DNA from: Kumtagia sp044326205
GTDB lineage: Bacteria; Pseudomonadota; Alphaproteobacteria; Rhizobiales; Rhizobiaceae
Length of the DNA stretch: 64,000 nt
NCBI RefSeq assembly: GCF_044326205.1
Contig: NZ_JBIRCY010000007.1
Span: 62,001-126,000, forward strand
Direction: 5' to 3'
Below the pieces are notes generated by a model. That model saw nothing but the letters and a program-made list of their open reading frames with translations, made no database searches and had not been told where the DNA came from. Made by a program: the position numbers and the translations under genes. Positions 60,780 through 64,000 of the stretch are shown piece by piece; the first letter of the stretch is position 1; every line of letters begins with the position of its first letter.

Positions 60780-60789
60780 GACCGCCTCC

Positions 60790-61713
60790 TCACGCCTCGC
60801 CGCGAGCGCGTTCGCGCAGCCGCAGCCAATTCTTGATGAAAATGTTCGACAGGAAATAGGTGATCGCCCACAGGATGATCATCAGCGCCGCCGATCGCCC
60901 GACATTGGTCGACTGGAAGAAGTTCAGGTAGGCCTCGACCTGGAAGACGGTGAGCGTGTCGCCCGGTCCGCCCTGTGTCATAGCGTAGATGATGTCAAAC
61001 TGCTGGATGGAATCGAGCAGCCGGAACAGCGTCGCGGTCAGGATGTAGGGCGTCAGCATCGGCAAGGTAATGCGGAAGAACACGAAGGTGCGCGGCACGC
61101 CGTCAAGTGCGGCAGCCTCGAAGGGTTGCGTCGGCAGCGAGCGCAGGCCGGCGAGCAGCAGGATCATGATGAAGGGCGTGTAGACCCAGATGTCGACCAG
61201 CACGACGGTGAACAGCGCCGTCGAAGGCGAGGAGGCCCAGCGAAAATCATGCAGCCCGATCAGGCTGGCGAAATAGCTCAGAATGCCGAAGCCGGGATTG
61301 GTCATCAGCTTCCACATCAGCGCGGCAAGCGCCGGCGCGGTCATCAGCGGCATCAGGAGCATGATGGAGATGAAATTGTTCAGCGTCGTGCGCTTCTGCA
61401 AAAGCAGCGCGATGCCGAGGCCGAGCAGCAGTTCGAGCACGACCGTCAGGCCGGCGTAGAGCAGCGACACCTGCAGCGTGTTCCAGAATTTGGGATCGGA
61501 GAAGAAGGCGAGGTAGTTGTCGAACCAGATGAACTTGTAGCCCCAGGGCTGGCTCAGCCGGTGGCGGTGCAGCGAGTACCAGACCGCCGTCAGGAACGGG
61601 ATCAAAATGCCGATGCAGACCAGCAGCGCCGGCAGGCTCAGTACGTAGGGCAGCACGCGCTTGCCGATGCGGAAGCCACTTCGACGTTGCGGGATCGAGG
61701 CAGTGACGGTCAT
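60790..61713 (-). CDS. Carbohydrate ABC transporter permease, MalF class
   Basis: 307 residues, six membrane segments beginning YVLSLPALLVCIGILIPFLT. The EAA-type loop is PFEAAALDGVPRTFVFFRIT and LPMLTPYILTATLFRLLDSI follows. It forms the inner membrane channel with the MalG-type partner. It follows the binding protein after a 141-base gap rich in hairpins. Confidence 0.93.
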   Translation of the reverse strand: MTVTASIPQRRSGFRIGKRVLPYVLSLPALLVCIGILIPFLTAVWYSLHRHRLSQPWGYKFIWFDNYLAFFSDPKFWNTLQVSLLYAGLTVVLELLLGLGIALLLQKRTTLNNFISIMLLMPLMTAPALAALMWKLMTNPGFGILSYFASLIGLHDFRWASSPSTALFTVVLVDIWVYTPFIMILLLAGLRSLPTQPFEAAALDGVPRTFVFFRITLPMLTPYILTATLFRLLDSIQQFDIIYAMTQGGPGDTLTVFQVEAYLNFFQSTNVGRSAALMIILWAITYFLSNIFIKNWLRLRERARGEA

Positions 61714-61744
61714 GGCCGGCGTCGCTCAGCTCGTGGGTCAAAAG

Positions 61745-61845
61745 CCGCCCGACCGGCTGCCAGGGAAGGAAGCAGGGTCGGGCGGAGGAACGCGGCCGCT
61801 GCGGGCCGCGCAGGGAGATCGATCGGCAGGCGGACGACGCCTGCC
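61745..61845 (-). other. Three stem-loops between binding-protein and permease genes
   Basis: In the 141-base gap 61714-61854 there are three inverted repeats. CCGCCCGACC (61745-61754) pairs with GGTCGGGCGG (61776-61785); GCGGCC pairs with GGCCGC near 61792-61809; GGCAGGCG (61825-61832) pairs with CGCCTGCC (61838-61845). On the minus strand the last one met by polymerase (10-bp stem) is followed by CTTTTG. The cluster probably stabilises binding-protein mRNA or lowers read-through into the permease genes. Confidence 0.6.
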
Positions 61846-61854
61846 CGCCAGGCG

Positions 61855-63291
61855 TCAGCCGAGGCCGGCTTCCTTGAGCTGGCCGTCGATCGACTGGGCA
61901 AGCTGGTCGAGGCCCTCGTCCACCGGCACCTGCTTGGCCACCATCTTCTGGAGCGTCGCCGCCCACTCCGTCGTCAGGTCGAAGAACAGAGGCTGCGCCG
62001 TGAACTTGATCGAGGCGCCGGGCGCGGAGGCCGTGAACATCTCGAAGTAGCCGGGATATTTCTTCAGCTTCTCGACGAACATCTCGTCCTTCCAGACCGC
62101 GTTGCGGACTGGATTGACGAAATCCATTTTCGTCGCGCCGAAGATGGCGTGCTCGACGCTGGAGGCCCACTGCAGGAAGTACCAGGTGGCGTCCTTGTCC
62201 TTGGCGAAGGAGGACATGGCGAGCGACCAGATCCAGATATTCGGCGTCGGCGCCGCCGCGGCCGGGTTGGCCTTGAAGCCATGGAAAGCGAGCTTTCCGG
62301 CTTCCTTGGTGCCGCCGTTCTGGAAGTAGCCCAGGATGTCCGCGTCGAAGATCATCGCCGAAGCGCCGGCGCCGAGATCGGTGCCGACCTGATACCAGGT
62401 ATAGGTCGCCCAGTCCTTCGGGCCGCTCTCCTGGATCATCTGCACCCATTTGGCGTGGAACGCCTTGGATTCGGCCGTATTCATCGCCGCCGACAGCTTC
62501 CCGTCGGTGACATTGAGATCCTTCTGGCCGAAATTGGCGTAGGCCGAGAGGAAGCCCGGATGGATGGTCGCCCACGAACGCGAGCCGCGCACGCCGACGC
62601 CGTAGACGTTGTTGCCGACATCCTTGGTGAGTTTCGCGGCAACTGCAACGAGGTCGTCGAGATCCTTCGGCGGCTGCACGCCGGCCTTTTCGAACATCGC
62701 CTGGTTATAGGTGACGTTGTTCTGCTCGAATCCCCACGGAATGCACCACTGCTTGGCATCGTCGGAACCGAGCGTGCCGCCGGGCTGGCCGTTCCAGGCG
62801 CAGGACTTGCGCACGCCTTCGAGCACGTCGTCCCAGGCATAGGTCGGGCTGGTCTTGGCCGGATCCTTGATCCACTGGTTCAGGTCTTCCGTCCATCCGG
62901 CCGGGCCGTAGGTCCAGGTCATATAGGCGCCGGTCATGAAGGCATCGTATTCCGACGAGCCGGACGAGAGCGCCGCCGTCACCTTGTCGAAATAAACGTC
63001 CTCCGGGAACACATCATAGGTCACGTCCATGCCGGTCAGATCCTTGAACGCCTGCAGGTTGGCGATCATGGCGTCGGCATAGGGGTGCTTGTTGAGCAGC
63101 AGCTTCAGGCTCTTGCCCTTGTGAGCCTGCCAATCGAAGTCCGCGGCCATGGCGCGCGACTGGGCCATGCCGAGCAGGGTGCCGCCCGCTGCGACGCCGA
63201 CGCCGAGCGCGCCAAGCCCCTTCAGCAGGCCGCGGCGGTCCACCTGCCCACGCAGGAAGGCACCAATCAGGTCTTTCTCTTTCTCGTACAT
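61855..63291 (-). CDS. Tat-exported substrate-binding protein of a polyol/carbohydrate ABC importer (family 1)
   Basis: 478 residues from ATG 63291, 7 bases after GGAGGAG; an in-frame GTG at 63306 overlaps that site. The N-terminus has a twin-arginine signal (DRRGLLKGLGALGVGVAAGG, cleavage near SRAMAADF), so the protein is probably exported folded. The mature part follows extracellular-solute-binding family 1: LKLLLNKHPYADAMIANLQA, VTYDVFPEDVYFDKVTAALS and ATWYFLQWASSVEHAIFGAT. It delivers the polyol to the two permeases. It follows the SorC regulator by 43 bases. Confidence 0.92.
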   Translation of the reverse strand: MYEKEKDLIGAFLRGQVDRRGLLKGLGALGVGVAAGGTLLGMAQSRAMAADFDWQAHKGKSLKLLLNKHPYADAMIANLQAFKDLTGMDVTYDVFPEDVYFDKVTAALSSGSSEYDAFMTGAYMTWTYGPAGWTEDLNQWIKDPAKTSPTYAWDDVLEGVRKSCAWNGQPGGTLGSDDAKQWCIPWGFEQNNVTYNQAMFEKAGVQPPKDLDDLVAVAAKLTKDVGNNVYGVGVRGSRSWATIHPGFLSAYANFGQKDLNVTDGKLSAAMNTAESKAFHAKWVQMIQESGPKDWATYTWYQVGTDLGAGASAMIFDADILGYFQNGGTKEAGKLAFHGFKANPAAAAPTPNIWIWSLAMSSFAKDKDATWYFLQWASSVEHAIFGATKMDFVNPVRNAVWKDEMFVEKLKKYPGYFEMFTASAPGASIKFTAQPLFFDLTTEWAATLQKMVAKQVPVDEGLDQLAQSIDGQLKEAGLG

Positions 63292-63334
63292 TCCATTCTC
63301 CTCCACAGGGTAGTTCGGTTGCGAACTTTGCCGG

Positions 63335-64000
63335 CTACCCGACCGGCTTTTCCTCCACGAGCGACCGCGCCGTGCGTTCGTCGGTGATCAGGCCGCCGAG
63401 ATAGCGGCTTGCGAGAACCGACTTGATGGCGCGGGCCTTCACCTTGCCGCCGGCGACGGCGACAATCCTCCTGTTGCGCAGATCCTCCCGGCCGATCGCC
63501 AGAACGCGTCCCGACAACGCCGTCTCGAACGGTTTTCCCTCATCGTCGAAGAAGTGACCAAGCAGCTCGCCAACGCCGCCGCCGCGCTTGACCTCTTCCA
63601 TCTCGCCGCGTTCGACCATGCCGGTGGCGACCAGGGACGCCTCGCGCTCCGTGGTGCCGATGCCGGCGAAAAGCAGGTCGGCCGCCTTGGCAAGGTCGAA
63701 CACCTCGCTGACGCCCTTCTGGCCGAGCAGTACCCCGCGGTCCTCGGCGGTGTTGGCGAACATCGGCACGGGCATCACATAGGCTTCCGCGCCGGTGCGC
63801 TCGGCCAGCCGGTGGATCACGTCATGCGGGTTGGCCGAGAATTTTCTGGTCAGGCCGCCGAGCAGCGAGACGAAACGGATCGACCCCGCCGACGTCCGCG
63901 GCAGATACTCGACACAAGCCGCAAGCGTGCGGCCATGGCCGACGCCGATCAGCACCGGCTCGCCGCGTTCGATCTCGCGCTTCAGGAACTGCGCGCCGGA
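63335..64000 (-). CDS. SorC/DeoR-type sugar-binding transcriptional regulator (5' end cut by window edge)
   Basis: The frame runs 221 residues from the right edge to the stop at 63335. What is visible is the sugar-phosphate-binding domain of the SorC family: VLIGVGHGRTLAACVEYLPR, IRFVSLLGGL, NPHDVIHRLAERTGA, DLLFAGIGTTEREASL and the C-terminal VAGGKVKARAIKSVLASRYL with LITDERTARSLVE. The N-terminal helix-turn-helix lies outside the window. EryD, the regulator of erythritol operons, belongs to this family, and its position at the head of the polyol operon fits that role. Confidence 0.88.
   Translation of the reverse strand, partial: SGAQFLKREIERGEPVLIGVGHGRTLAACVEYLPRTSAGSIRFVSLLGGLTRKFSANPHDVIHRLAERTGAEAYVMPVPMFANTAEDRGVLLGQKGVSEVFDLAKAADLLFAGIGTTEREASLVATGMVERGEMEEVKRGGGVGELLGHFFDDEGKPFETALSGRVLAIGREDLRNRRIVAVAGGKVKARAIKSVLASRYLGGLITDERTARSLVEEKPVG

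Noticed and set aside
60649..63387. 912-residue plus-strand open frame across the permease and binding-protein genes
   Set aside because: It spans three well-supported minus-strand genes and encodes only low-complexity charged sequence; GC-driven shadow.
1..64000. CRISPR arrays, insertion sequences, tRNA or rRNA genes, phage genes
   Set aside because: I looked for regular repeats, transposase-like frames and structural RNA patterns by eye and found none; a covariance-model search would be needed to exclude small RNAs.

Overview
The window is GC-rich, tightly packed and entirely protein coding: about 55 genes, many starting at GTG or TTG, many overlapping their neighbour by 1 to 4 bases, and no rRNA, tRNA, CRISPR array or insertion sequence that I can see. 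The gene families (two-ATPase polyol ABC importer with EryA/EryB/EryC-like enzymes, fructose-type ABC systems, FCD-type GntR and ROK regulators, a Bradyrhizobium-type tartrate dehydratase) point to an alphaproteobacterium of the Rhizobiales, probably near Mesorhizobium/Phyllobacteriaceae. Placement is by recognition of families only.

Left part (1-12.0 kb): the end of a PotA-like ABC ATPase, a GntR regulator, a peptide-type ABC importer (binding protein, two permeases, two ATPases) with a cytosine-deaminase-like amidohydrolase embedded in the operon, then a second GntR regulator, a flavin-reductase-fold protein and an AtzA-like amidohydrolase. This looks like uptake and hydrolysis of an N-containing small molecule. 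The first permease gene carries a single-base frameshift.

12.3-22.2 kb: a TetR regulator divergent from a short-chain dehydrogenase, a membrane-anchored alpha/beta hydrolase, and a ROK-regulated sugar module (SGNH esterase, sugar-binding protein, a permease-ATPase fusion protein, 6-phosphogluconate dehydrogenase). An identical 17-base sequence holding the palindrome TTCCACTGGAA lies before both the esterase and the transporter and is the likely ROK operator.

22.2-28.3 kb: two small hypothetical proteins, a 940-residue RTX protein and two tandem AraC paralogues, with a 21-bp-spaced direct repeat between the RTX gene and the first AraC gene.

28.4-49.3 kb: a catabolic island made of (i) GntR regulator, APH-fold kinase, an enolase paralogue with altered active site and a 2-hydroxyacid dehydrogenase; (ii) aldehyde dehydrogenase, class III aminotransferase and a D-tartrate dehydratase-like enzyme; (iii) PxpC, PxpA, PxpB, biotin carboxylase and biotin carrier; (iv) a RelB/ParE-like toxin-antitoxin pair; (v) a ribose-type ABC importer with a short-chain dehydrogenase and a MetX-like hydrolase; (vi) an orphan duplicated EthD-like protein. 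Similar A/T-rich palindromes sit in front of several of these units.

49.4-64 kb: one long minus-strand operon for polyol use: SorC-type regulator (cut by the right edge), Tat-exported binding protein, two permeases, two ATPases, an EryA-like kinase, a hydroxyacid dehydrogenase, a GlpD/EryB-like dehydrogenase, a class II aldolase, a second FGGY kinase, a HAD phosphatase and an EryC-like isomerase. The best candidate for undescribed chemistry is the enolase-paralogue/kinase set at 29.2-32.5 kb.
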